Source: Xanthobacteraceae bacterium
Lineage (GTDB): Bacteria; Pseudomonadota; Alphaproteobacteria; Rhizobiales; Xanthobacteraceae
DNA length: 12,443 nt
NCBI GenBank assembly: GCA_030043335.1
Contig: JASHXX010000387.1
Location: 1 to 12,443, forward strand
Direction of reading: 5' to 3'
Below are positions 1 to 5,319 of the stretch, piece after piece. A model generated the notes under the pieces. The model searched no databases. It saw only the letters and a list, made by a program, of their open reading frames with translations, and was not told where the DNA came from. Made by a program: the position numbers and the translations under genes. The number at the start of each line of letters is the position of its first letter. Within the stretch, counting starts at the first letter, position 1.

Positions 1-175
1 AATTGTTGACTTCGACATTGCTGCCGCCGGGAATCGTGGTGACGACGGGATAATTTGTTCCGGGTCCTTGCCGCATGTTGACGTCGTGGACCGCAAGCGC
101 CGGTGCCGCCGCGGCGCACTGCACTAACAGCGCCATCAGCGCGGCGCCGCAGGTCGCGATCTGCGCGAAGTTCAT
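1..175 (-). CDS. Exported SH3b-domain protein, N-terminal part (cut by window edge)
   Basis: Reading the minus strand from the ATG at 175-173 gives 58 codons that stay open to the window edge. Residues 1 to about 28 form a signal peptide: a short start, a hydrophobic stretch rich in Ala and Leu, and a likely cleavage site after PALA. The mature part starts VHDVNMRQGPGTNYPVV, the typical opening of a bacterial SH3 (SH3b, type 3) domain with its N-[ML]-R-x-G-P-[GS] motif. Such domains are found on exported alphaproteobacterial proteins and often bind the cell wall or peptide ligands; the ligand here cannot be told. A very good ribosome binding site, AAGGAGG, lies a few bases upstream (about 181-187). 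The lipoprotein gene lies 111 bp upstream on the same strand. The C-terminus is missing, so length and further domains are unknown. Confidence 0.8.
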   Translation of the reverse strand, partial: MNFAQIATCGAALMALLVQCAAAAPALAVHDVNMRQGPGTNYPVVTTIPGGSNVEVNN

Positions 176-268
176 GATTGCCTCCTTCGTCCAGTCGCCT
201 TGCCGCGATGTAAGACCAGGATCGTCGCCGATTTCAACTGGCTTGCGCCGATGCCGGCCGCAGCCGTC

Positions 269-284
269 GCCGCGCCACCGCGGC
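269..284 (-). terminator. Possible weak terminator hairpin after the lipoprotein gene
   Basis: GCCGCG at 269-274 pairs with CGCGGC at 279-284 around a four-base loop, directly after the lipoprotein stop codon (289-287) on the minus strand. There is no T-run, so it may only be a GC-rich chance hairpin. The rest of 176-286 shows nothing besides the ribosome binding site of the next gene. Confidence 0.25.
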
Positions 285-286
285 CG

Positions 287-712
287 TCAGCGCGACAGTT
301 TTCCGAGCTCGGGGAACGGCGTGTAGGCCGCGTCAGCGCACGCCTCGTGCGCGGCCTCGACGAAGCGGTCGAACCGGCCGGCGATGAAGACGGCGGCAAT
401 CTCCCTCATCCCGCTATAGGTTTTGCCGCTCTTGGCGTTGAACCGCAGGCAGGCAATGTAGCGTCTCGAATTTCCCAGAGGCTTGACCGCCGGCGTTGAA
501 ATCGCCGAATCGCGAATCCCGCTGGGATCGTTCAGGTAAGCGTGCATGGCGCCGAGAATCTCGGCCTTGTAGTTGGTCGGAGGAACGTTGATCTCCTCCT
601 CGGTCGCCGGTTCCCGGTCGGTCGAGCCGTAATCATGTCCGCAGCCGCCGAGGACGAGCAGCAATGCGCAGAGCGGACTTAACAGCCGCCAGCGGACGCC
701 ATTCGCCTGCAT
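287..712 (-). CDS. Small putative lipoprotein, function unknown
   Basis: A 141-residue protein with a lipoprotein signal peptide: basic residues near the start, a hydrophobic run (LLSPLCALLLVLGGC) and a lipobox LGGC with the lipidated Cys at residue 24. Gly at +2 gives no inner-membrane retention signal by the E. coli rule. The mature part is polar and acidic at first, then has a compact region with NYKAEILGAMHAYLNDP, which may be a helical domain, and YIACLRFNAKSGKTYSG, which looks like beta structure. I do not recognise a named family; it looks like one of the conserved hypothetical lipoproteins of Hyphomicrobiales. The frame can be extended to a GTG at 739, but the ATG at 712 has a GGGGGA ribosome binding site and places the signal peptide correctly. 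It is divergent from the dedA-like gene. Confidence 0.7.
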   Translation of the reverse strand: MQANGVRWRLLSPLCALLLVLGGCGHDYGSTDREPATEEEINVPPTNYKAEILGAMHAYLNDPSGIRDSAISTPAVKPLGNSRRYIACLRFNAKSGKTYSGMREIAAVFIAGRFDRFVEAAHEACADAAYTPFPELGKLSR

Positions 713-780
713 GCGTTCCCCCGCGCCGCTTCGATACACGCCGTCCGCGCCGGTTTAGCGCCGAATCCCGGCGAGCGCCA

Positions 781-808
781 TTGCGGCGTCACGGCATGTC
801 GTCATAAT
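781..808 (+). promoter_or_regulatory. Possible sigma-70 promoter for the dedA-like gene
   Basis: TTGCGG (781-786) and CATAAT (803-808) are 16 bases apart, about 70 bases before the dedA start. The -10 match is good and the -35 match is weak. The 168-bp divergent gap (713-880) must also hold a promoter for the lipoprotein gene, which I could not place. Confidence 0.3.
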
Positions 809-880
809 GAAAAATCCCATATAAGGCGGGCCGATTACCGCCAATCTTGGCTCACCCAAGTCCCCTCGTCTCAACCCCAG

Positions 881-1516
881 ATGATGCCCAGTATCGCGCA
901 CCTCATCCACGCTTACGGTCTCGTCGTCGTCGCCGCGATCATCGGCCTGGAATGCGTCGGCCTCCCCGTGCCCGGCGAAACCGTCCTCATCCTGGCCGCG
1001 ATCTTTGCCGGCACGATGCATGATCTCAACATTGTCGAGGTCGTTCTCACCGCAACGGTGGCGGCGATCGTCGGCCAGTCGGTCGGCTATGTGATCGGTC
1101 GGGAGTTCGGCTACTGGCTGCTGTTGCGCTACGGCAATTATCTGCGAATCACTGAAAGCCGGATCAAGCTCGGGCAGTATTTGTTCCTGCGCCACGGCGG
1201 CAAGATCATCGTCGTCGCCCGCTTCGTGCCGGTGCTGCGCGCACTCGCCGGCATCCTGGCCGGAGCCAATCGGATGCCGTGGCGGCAGTTCTTGCTCGCC
1301 AACGCCGCGGGCGCATTCGCCTGGGCGGCGTTCTTCGGGTTTGCCGCTTACATGCTGGGCCGCCAGGTCGAGCGCATCGCCGGGCCGATGGTCATCATCA
1401 TCGGCATTGCCGCCGTGGTCGTGATCGCCGCTGCCGCCAATTTCGCCGGTCGGCATGAGGCGCAGCTGGCGGCCGAGGCGGAACGGGTGTTGCCGGGGCC
1501 GCTGCGCTGGCCTTAA
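881..1516 (+). CDS. DedA/VTT-family integral membrane protein
   Basis: A 211-residue polytopic inner-membrane protein of the DedA (SNARE-associated, VTT) family. DedA proteins are thought to move phospholipids or undecaprenyl phosphate across the inner membrane, often with proton coupling. The family marks are clear: GLECVGLPVPGET at 22-34 with Glu24 and Glu33 in the first re-entrant segment, and ARFVPVLRALAG at 113-124 with Arg114, Pro117 and Arg120 in the second. A long hydrophobic helix at about 168-188 closes the membrane part. The start is one of two adjacent ATGs (881 or 884), and no clear ribosome binding site precedes them. The gene stands alone, divergent from the lipoprotein gene. 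Its stop codon sits in the loop of a strong hairpin. The exact substrate cannot be told from sequence. Confidence 0.9.
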   Translation: MMPSIAHLIHAYGLVVVAAIIGLECVGLPVPGETVLILAAIFAGTMHDLNIVEVVLTATVAAIVGQSVGYVIGREFGYWLLLRYGNYLRITESRIKLGQYLFLRHGGKIIVVARFVPVLRALAGILAGANRMPWRQFLLANAAGAFAWAAFFGFAAYMLGRQVERIAGPMVIIIGIAAVVVIAAAANFAGRHEAQLAAEAERVLPGPLRWP

Positions 1517-1524
1517 GCCAGCGC
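1504..1524 (+). terminator. Hairpin at the end of the dedA-like gene, stop codon in its loop
   Basis: GCGCTGGC (1504-1511) and GCCAGCGC (1517-1524) form a perfect 8-bp stem around the loop CTTAA, which holds the TAA stop codon (1514-1516). The following GGTTCT has only a poor T-run, so this could be a weak terminator or a 3'-end stabiliser. Confidence 0.5.
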
Positions 1525-1592
1525 GGTTCTCCGGCGATCGTAAAAAGCCTTTTAACTATGGGCGCTTACCGGCCTGGGCGCGCCGCGCGGCC

Positions 1593-1622
1593 CTTGCGGC
1601 CGGTTGCTCGCCACGCCATATG
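1593..1622 (+). promoter_or_regulatory. Possible promoter for hsp20 (sigma-70 or RpoH type)
   Basis: CTTGCGG around 1593-1599 and CCATAT/CATATG around 1616-1622 are spaced like -35 and -10 elements (17 bases between TTGCGG and CATATG). A start near 1629 would give a leader of about 80 bases, close to ROSE leaders. CTTG followed by CCATAT also resembles alphaproteobacterial RpoH promoters, so the sigma factor is open. Confidence 0.35.
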
Positions 1623-1623
1623 T

Positions 1624-1708
1624 TCCCATTGCGGTGGGATCGAATTCCGCCGGACGAACGGGGCGCCATGCGGGCCCCGCAAAGTCGCTTTGCAAGGACT
1701 TTGAAACC
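1624..1708 (+). promoter_or_regulatory. ROSE-like RNA thermometer in the hsp20 5' leader
   Basis: Three hairpins can be drawn in the leader. The first pairs TCCCA (1624-1628) with TGGGA (1635-1639). The second pairs CGGGGC (1659-1664) with GCCCCG (1674-1679), and inner CC/GG pairs extend it. The third pairs CAAAGTC (1680-1686) with GACTTTG (1697-1703) and CTT (1688-1690) with AAG (1694-1696), leaving G1687 as a single bulge and TGC as the loop. It buries the ribosome binding site AAGGA (1694-1698). The strand opposite the site reads TCGCT, which fits the U-[U/C]-GCU signature of ROSE elements, where a bulged G opposite the Shine-Dalgarno is the hallmark. ROSE elements control small heat-shock genes in rhizobia by melting at higher temperature. 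The pairing is seen directly; the thermosensor role is inferred. Confidence 0.75.
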
Positions 1709-2143
1709 ATGTCCAGGGTTTCGTCGCTTTCGTCGCCGTTCCTCCTTGGTTTCGACGAGATCGAGCGCATGCTCGATCGCGTCGCCAAAGCGGCCGATGG
1801 TTATCCGCCCTATAATATCGAGCGCATCGCGCGAGACGGAAATGCGCCGGAGCGGTTGCGCATCACGCTCGCGGTCGCCGGCTTCACCCGCGATCAGCTC
1901 GACGTGACGCTGGAGGAGAGCCAGCTCGTCATTCGCGGCCGGCAGCAGGACGACAAGAGCCGGCAATACCTCCATCGCGGCATCGCCGCGCGCCAATTCC
2001 AGCGTAGCTTCGTGCTGGCGGAGGGCATGGAGGTTTCGGGCGCGGATTTGAAGAACGGCTTGCTGTCGATCGATCTGGTGCGGCCTCAGCCGGAGCGCAT
2101 CGTGAGGTCGATCGCCATCACCGAAAGTGATGAAACTGAATAG
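1709..2143 (+). CDS. Small heat-shock protein, Hsp20/alpha-crystallin family
   Basis: A 144-residue ATP-independent chaperone of the Hsp20 (IbpA/HspA-like) family, which binds unfolding proteins in the cytoplasm and hands them to DnaK and ClpB. The N-terminal arm is about residues 1-36. The alpha-crystallin domain follows, from YNIERIARD to about residue 125; it includes RLRITLAVAGFTRDQLDVT and ends with the signature GLLSIDL at 117-123. A C-terminal IAI motif at 135-137 is the I-x-I anchor that docks on neighbouring subunits in the oligomer. The start is the ATG at 1709 with AAGGA ten bases upstream; an earlier TTG at 1604 in the same frame would translate through the structured leader and is rejected. 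The gene has its own promoter region and a ROSE-like leader, so heat induction at translation is likely. DUF1150 follows 34 bp downstream. Confidence 0.93.
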   Translation: MSRVSSLSSPFLLGFDEIERMLDRVAKAADGYPPYNIERIARDGNAPERLRITLAVAGFTRDQLDVTLEESQLVIRGRQQDDKSRQYLHRGIAARQFQRSFVLAEGMEVSGADLKNGLLSIDLVRPQPERIVRSIAITESDETE

Positions 2144-2177
2144 GACTCGACCGCGTTTAGGAAAGGAGTCGAGTGCC

Positions 2178-2450
2178 ATGACCTCGGAAATCAACGGTTC
2201 TGGAATGAAACAGATCGCAATGTCTCCCGAAGCGCTGGCCCATCTCGGCGATGGGCAGATCGCCTATGTGAAGACGATCCGTTCGGAAGACGTTCCCGCG
2301 CTATTCCCGCAGGTGCCGCAAATTCAGCCCGGGCTGAAGCTGTTCGCGCTGCACGCTGCGGACGGCACCCCGATCATGCTCACCGATAGCCGTGAGGCCG
2401 CGATCGCCAACGCCGTAAGCCAGCAGCTCGAGATGGTGAGCGTGCACTGA
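2178..2450 (+). CDS. DUF1150 family small protein
   Basis: A 90-residue cytoplasmic protein that I assign to DUF1150, from the pattern MSPEALAHLGDGQIAYVKTI followed by GLKLFALHAADGTPIMLTDSREAAIANA. This family is found in Alphaproteobacteria, often right after an hsp20-type gene, as here, and has no known function. The G-x-x-LFALHAADGTPI part looks like a beta hairpin, and the C-terminal part like a helix. The start is the ATG at 2178 with a strong GAAAGGAG ribosome binding site at 2161-2168; a GTG at 2127 would overlap hsp20 and is less likely. It is probably co-transcribed with hsp20 and thus raised by heat, though it has its own unmasked ribosome binding site. The spacing suggests a role in or after heat stress. 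Confidence 0.85.
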   Translation: MTSEINGSGMKQIAMSPEALAHLGDGQIAYVKTIRSEDVPALFPQVPQIQPGLKLFALHAADGTPIMLTDSREAAIANAVSQQLEMVSVH

Positions 2451-2536
2451 TCAGGGATCAATGGTCGGTTATCAGGTATCAGGATGAAGGCCGGCGAATT
2501 CGTCGCTGGCCTTTCTGATCCCTGATACCCTGATAC
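2449..2536. repeat. Short TATCAGG/CTGATMCC repeats between convergent genes
   Basis: The gap holds several near-copies of one heptamer: TATCAGG twice in tandem at 2470-2483, GATCAGGGATCA at 2450-2461, and on the right side CTGATCC, CTGATACC and CTGATACC in tandem at 2515-2537. The left and right groups are in opposite orientation and make up the outer arms of the terminator. Such TATCAGG-type units may be a small dispersed intergenic repeat. Confidence 0.5.
2475..2529. terminator. Bidirectional terminator with nested inverted repeats
   Basis: The core stem AAGGCC-G-GCGA (2487-2497) pairs with TCGC-T-GGCCTT (2503-2513), including one G-T pair, around a five-base loop, with TTT next on the plus strand. 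An outer pair, GGTATCAGG (2475-2483) and CCTGATACC (2521-2529), encloses it. It lies between the convergent stops of DUF1150 (2450) and ptsN (2537), so it can serve both. Confidence 0.7.
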
Positions 2537-2998
2537 CTATGCAGCGCTCGCCGACGGCATGGCGAGGACGGCATATAGTGCTTCGGCATCCTGCGATGCG
2601 CGCAGCTTGTGGGCGATAGCGGGATCGCGCAGCAGCCGCGCCACGCGCGCCAGCGCCTTCAGATGATCGGCGCCGGCGCCCTCCGGGGCCAGCAGCAGAA
2701 AAATGAGATCGACGGGCTGGCCATCAAGCGCCTCGAAATCGACCGGCCGGTCGAGCCGTGCAAACAGCCCGAACAGGCGGCCAAGGTCCGGCATCTTGCC
2801 GTGCGGGATGGCGATGCCGTTACCGATCGCGGTCGAACCGAGTTTCTCGCGCTGCATCAGGATTTCGAAGATCGTACGCTCGTTCTGGCCGCTGAGTGCC
2901 GCGGCGCGCGCCGCGAGCTCATGCAGCACCTGTTTCTTGTTGTTGACCTTCAGCGCCGGGATAATCGCGTTCGGCGCGACGAGATCGGTGAGTGGCAT
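2537..2998 (-). CDS. ptsN: EIIA-Ntr, nitrogen-related PTS regulatory protein
   Basis: A 153-residue protein of the PTS EIIA type 2 fold. It is the end receiver of the PTS-Ntr phosphorelay (EI-Ntr, NPr, EIIA-Ntr) and controls potassium uptake, carbon storage and nitrogen responses by binding partner proteins. The active-site region is clear: REKLGSTAIGNGIAIPHGK, with the phosphorylated histidine at residue 66. VDLIFLLLAPEGAGADHLKALARVARLLRD is the matching C-terminal family block. The start is the ATG at 2998, which gives the usual MPLTDLVAP opening; an upstream TTG at 3019 adds seven residues and is less likely. The ribosome binding site is weak (AGG). It is the last gene of the rnd-lpt-rpoN block, as in other rhizobia, with an unusually long 233-bp gap after hpf, so it may have its own promoter. 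Confidence 0.93.
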   Translation of the reverse strand: MPLTDLVAPNAIIPALKVNNKKQVLHELAARAAALSGQNERTIFEILMQREKLGSTAIGNGIAIPHGKMPDLGRLFGLFARLDRPVDFEALDGQPVDLIFLLLAPEGAGADHLKALARVARLLRDPAIAHKLRASQDAEALYAVLAMPSASAA

Positions 2999-3231
2999 GA
3001 ATGGGACCTGGGGGGCCAAGCCGTTGTCCGGCGCTGACTTCTATTTGAGCACGAATCGTTTTCGAAAACCCTTGCCCGTCTTCCGTCATCGCGCTCAAGG
3101 GCGGCGGACCATAAGGAGCGTCGGCAATCGCGTCAATGGGCATCCGCGGGCTCGGCTTCGGCCGGACCCATCCGGCCGGAAATGCCCGCCGGCGCTCGGA
3201 AGTTCCATGGACCGGCGCTGCCGGGCGGCGA
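2999..3231. other. 233-bp gap between hpf and ptsN with a 12-bp palindrome
   Basis: This gap holds no gene that I can support. Its main feature is a perfect palindrome, GTTTTCGAAAAC, at 3058-3069, placed 60 to 70 bases before ptsN, where an operator or promoter part would fit. CCCTTG (3069-3074) and CAAGGG (3096-3101) make a second, weaker inverted repeat. None of the three minus-strand frames encodes the C-terminal domain expected for a long-form Hpf, so the gap may be a decayed remnant of it. Confidence 0.4.
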
Positions 3232-3549
3232 TCATCGTTCCAAATCGGGCGGCGGGCGACGATCCTTGAGGCGGCGGTGGTAGCGACGCAACCGCTTTTC
3301 AACCCGCAGCGCCGCCTGATCGGCGCTGGCATAGGCGTCCGGCGCCATCGCTTCGGCGTGTAATGTGACTTTCGAATCGAGGTGGATCGCGCATTCGGTG
3401 CGAAAACCAAATCCCTCGCGGGCGATGGTCACGTGGCCGGAATAGCCGCCGTCGAAATACTTGCCCAAGGCTTCGGCGATCCGGTTGTTGATCCGTTCTC
3501 GCAGCGCTTCGCCGATGTCGAGATTCTTGCCGGAAACGCGAAACGACAT
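3232..3549 (-). CDS. hpf: Ribosome hibernation promoting factor, short (no C-terminal domain)
   Basis: A 105-residue ribosome-associated factor of the HPF/RaiA (S30AE) family, which binds the 30S decoding region and silences ribosomes in stationary phase. The N-terminal domain is complete: MSFRVSGKNLDIGEALRERI, then KYFDGGYSGHVTIARE, TECAIHLDSKVTLHAEA, and a basic end, DQAALRVEKRLRRYHRRLKDRR. Alphaproteobacterial Hpf at this locus is usually the long form of about 190-200 residues, with a C-terminal dimerisation domain ending near YRR-DGNIGWIDP. Here the frame stops soon after the first domain and no such domain follows in any frame. The start is the ATG at 3549 with a GGAGG site; the longer open frame to 3639 has no support. 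It lies 131 bp after rpoN. Confidence 0.88.
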   Translation of the reverse strand: MSFRVSGKNLDIGEALRERINNRIAEALGKYFDGGYSGHVTIAREGFGFRTECAIHLDSKVTLHAEAMAPDAYASADQAALRVEKRLRRYHRRLKDRRPPPDLER

Positions 3550-3587
3550 GGCAGCCTCCGCTCGCCGCGCATTGTCCGCTTGTTTCG

Positions 3588-3615
3588 ACCTAGGCATTGG
3601 CGAGCGCGGAGTCAA
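3588..3615 (-). promoter_or_regulatory. Possible promoter for hpf
   Basis: On the minus strand TTGACT (3615-3610) is a good -35 element, followed after 16 bases by CTAGGT (3593-3588), a poor -10. A start near 3580 would give hpf a short leader separate from rpoN, which would let it respond to growth phase. Weak evidence. Confidence 0.3.
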
Positions 3616-3653
3616 CGCGGCGGAAATGCTGGCCCCCATCCGCCTTGATCCGC

Positions 3654-3675
3654 GTTCGCGCCGCCGGCGCCGAAC
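3654..3675 (-). terminator. Hairpin just after rpoN
   Basis: Immediately after the rpoN stop codon (3683-3681), the minus strand can fold GTTCG-CGCC onto GGCG-CGAAC with one bulged G and a three-base loop. No T-run follows, so it may pause or trim transcripts rather than fully terminate them. Confidence 0.35.
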
Positions 3676-3680
3676 CGGAA

Positions 3681-5210
3681 TCAGGTCACCGCGGCGGCGT
3701 GTTTTTCCCGCCGCCGCTGCACCGAGGAGGGAATCCGCATGGCTTCGCGATATTTGGCGACAGTGCGCCGCGCAATGTCGATGCCGGCCTCGCGCAGCTT
3801 CTCGACGATGGTGTCGTCGGAAAGCACGTCGGCGGCGGTCTCGGCGTCAATCAACTGCTTGATGCGGTGACGCACCGCCTCGGCAGAATGCGCCTCGCCG
3901 CCGTGCGCAGCCGCAATCGCCGAGGTGAAGAAGTATTTGAGCTCGAAGATACCGCGGGTAGTCGCCATGTATTTGTTGGCGGTGACTCGCGAGACGGTCG
4001 ATTCGTGCATGCCGATGGCCTCGGCCACGGTTTTCAGGTTGAGCGGGCGCAGGTGCTCGACGCCATGGGCAAAGAAACCGTCCTGCTGGCGCACGATCTC
4101 GTTGGCGACCTTGAGGATGGTCCGCGCGCGCTGGTCGAGCGCGCGCACCAGCCAGGTGGCGCTCTGCAGGCAATCGGCGAGGTACGATTTTTCGGCGTCG
4201 CGACGCGCCGTGGCCGACACCTCGGCGTAGTAGCTTTGATTGACCAGGACCTTCGGCAAGGTGTCGGAATTGAGCTCGACGATCCAGCCATTGTCCGGCC
4301 CGGGCCGCACGAAAACATCCGGCACAATCGGCTGCACCGTCACCGAACCGAAGGCGAGACCGGGCTTGGGATTGAGCCGGCGGATCTCTGCGATCATGTC
4401 GGCGAGATCCTCGTTGCCGACGCCGCAGATCTTCTTCAGCGCGGCGAAATCGCGCTTGGCCACGAGATCGAGGCGCGCGATCAAGGCCTGCATCGCCGGA
4501 TCGAAGCGATCGCGCTCCTTGAGCTGAAGCGTCAGGCATTCGGCGAGATCGCGCGCGCATATTCCCGGTGGATCGAAGCTCTGCAGGATGCCGAGCACGG
4601 CCTCGACCTCTTTGACACTGGTGCCGAGTTTCTCCGCGATCGCGGCGAAATCGGCGCTCAGATAGCCGGCCTCGTCGACGAGGTCGATCAGGTATTGGCC
4701 GATCATGCGCCGCGGCGCATCGGCGACGGCGAGCGCAAGCTGCTCGCGCAGCCAGTCGGCCAGCGTCGTCTCGGCCGAAACGAAGGCTTCGAGATTGTAA
4801 TCGCCGTCGTCGCGGCCGCCTGAGCCAACTCGCGCCCACTCCGAGTAGCCGGCGGGAAGCTCGGAGGTGCGCGGGCGCCCGGGCTCGGCATCCTCGGGCG
4901 GCACGTCGTCAGCGCCGCTGTCGCTGCGTTCCTCGGCAGTATTTGTGCTGGCCTCGGTCCCGGACCCGTTCCACGTTTCGCCATTCGTGGACGGCTGATC
5001 GGGTGGTTGCCCTTCGGCGGCGGCTTCGACCGCCGCCGCCGGCTCGCTTTCCGCGCCGCGGTCGAGCAGCGGATTGCGCTCGAGTTCGGCTTCCACATAG
5101 GCGACCAGATCGAGATTGGAGAGCTGCAGCAGCTTGATCGCCTGCATCAGCTGCGGCGTCATCACCAGGGCTTGGCTCTGGCGGATCTGGAGTCGCTGCG
5201 AAAGTGCCAT
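3681..5210 (-). CDS. rpoN: RNA polymerase sigma-54 factor RpoN
   Basis: A 509-residue sigma-54, which directs RNA polymerase to -24/-12 promoters that need an AAA+ activator such as NtrC or NifA. Region I is at 1-50: glutamine and leucine rich, MALSQRLQIRQSQALVMTPQ, then LLQLSNLDLVAYVEAELERNPLL. The acidic, variable region II is about 51-130. The core-binding domain is about 140-330, with LQSFDPPGICARDLAECL. The DNA-binding part has the helix-turn-helix LKTVAEAIGMHESTVSRVTANKY from 392 and the RpoN box ARRTVAKYRE at 480-489, which reads the -24 element. All key parts are intact. The start is the ATG at 5210, with no clear ribosome binding site. It lies 100 bp after lptB, and that gap has an inverted repeat and a sigma-54-like site. 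Confidence 0.97.
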   Translation of the reverse strand: MALSQRLQIRQSQALVMTPQLMQAIKLLQLSNLDLVAYVEAELERNPLLDRGAESEPAAAVEAAAEGQPPDQPSTNGETWNGSGTEASTNTAEERSDSGADDVPPEDAEPGRPRTSELPAGYSEWARVGSGGRDDGDYNLEAFVSAETTLADWLREQLALAVADAPRRMIGQYLIDLVDEAGYLSADFAAIAEKLGTSVKEVEAVLGILQSFDPPGICARDLAECLTLQLKERDRFDPAMQALIARLDLVAKRDFAALKKICGVGNEDLADMIAEIRRLNPKPGLAFGSVTVQPIVPDVFVRPGPDNGWIVELNSDTLPKVLVNQSYYAEVSATARRDAEKSYLADCLQSATWLVRALDQRARTILKVANEIVRQQDGFFAHGVEHLRPLNLKTVAEAIGMHESTVSRVTANKYMATTRGIFELKYFFTSAIAAAHGGEAHSAEAVRHRIKQLIDAETAADVLSDDTIVEKLREAGIDIARRTVAKYREAMRIPSSVQRRREKHAAAVT

Positions 5211-5222
5211 GCGCGAAACTGG

Positions 5223-5264
5223 CCGAACTGGTCCGATTCTTGCTTGTTGTCTACAGCAGTTCGG
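5223..5264. repeat. 8-bp inverted repeat in the rpoN leader
   Basis: CCGAACTG (5223-5230) and CAGTTCGG (5257-5264) are perfect inverted copies 26 bases apart, in front of rpoN. They could be two half-sites for a regulator or the stem of a leader structure. The left arm overlaps the TGG of the sigma-54-like site. Confidence 0.45.
5229..5244 (+). promoter_or_regulatory. Sigma-54-like -24/-12 sequence, plus strand, in the rpoN leader
   Basis: TGGTCCGATTCTTGCT matches the sigma-54 consensus TGGCACG-N4-TTGCW at 10 of 12 fixed positions, with the required GG-N10-GC spacing. It points away from rpoN, toward the 3' end of lptB, and lies 19 to 34 bases before the rpoN start codon. Holoenzyme bound here could block rpoN transcription (negative autoregulation). 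The match is seen directly; binding is inferred. Confidence 0.4.
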
Positions 5265-5291
5265 TTACGCTGTCGTCAACCGATTTCCGAC

Positions 5292-5319
5292 AGGCTTAAG
5301 GCTGGGATTCTTAAAGCCT
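5292..5319 (-). terminator. Hairpin at the lptB stop codon
   Basis: On the minus strand AGGCTTTAAG (5319-5310) pairs with CTTAAGCCT (5300-5292) with one bulge; the lptB stop codon TAA (5313-5311) lies within the first arm. There is no T-run after it. It may attenuate read-through from lptB into rpoN. Confidence 0.35.

Noticed and set aside
755..1456. A minus-strand open frame opposite the dedA-like gene, rich in Asp, His and Gly.
   Set aside because: Its low-complexity make-up is the complement of hydrophobic codons of DedA; the plus-strand protein has clear family motifs.
2919..3410. A minus-strand frame across the hpf-ptsN gap that could have held the missing Hpf domain.
   Set aside because: The translation lacks any match to the Hpf C-terminal domain, such as the YRR-DGNIGWIDP ending, and overlaps hpf and ptsN in a wrong frame.
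3597..4823. A long open frame on the plus strand opposite rpoN.
   Set aside because: It is antisense to a complete rpoN with all domains, has no family features, and such antisense frames are common in GC-rich genomes.
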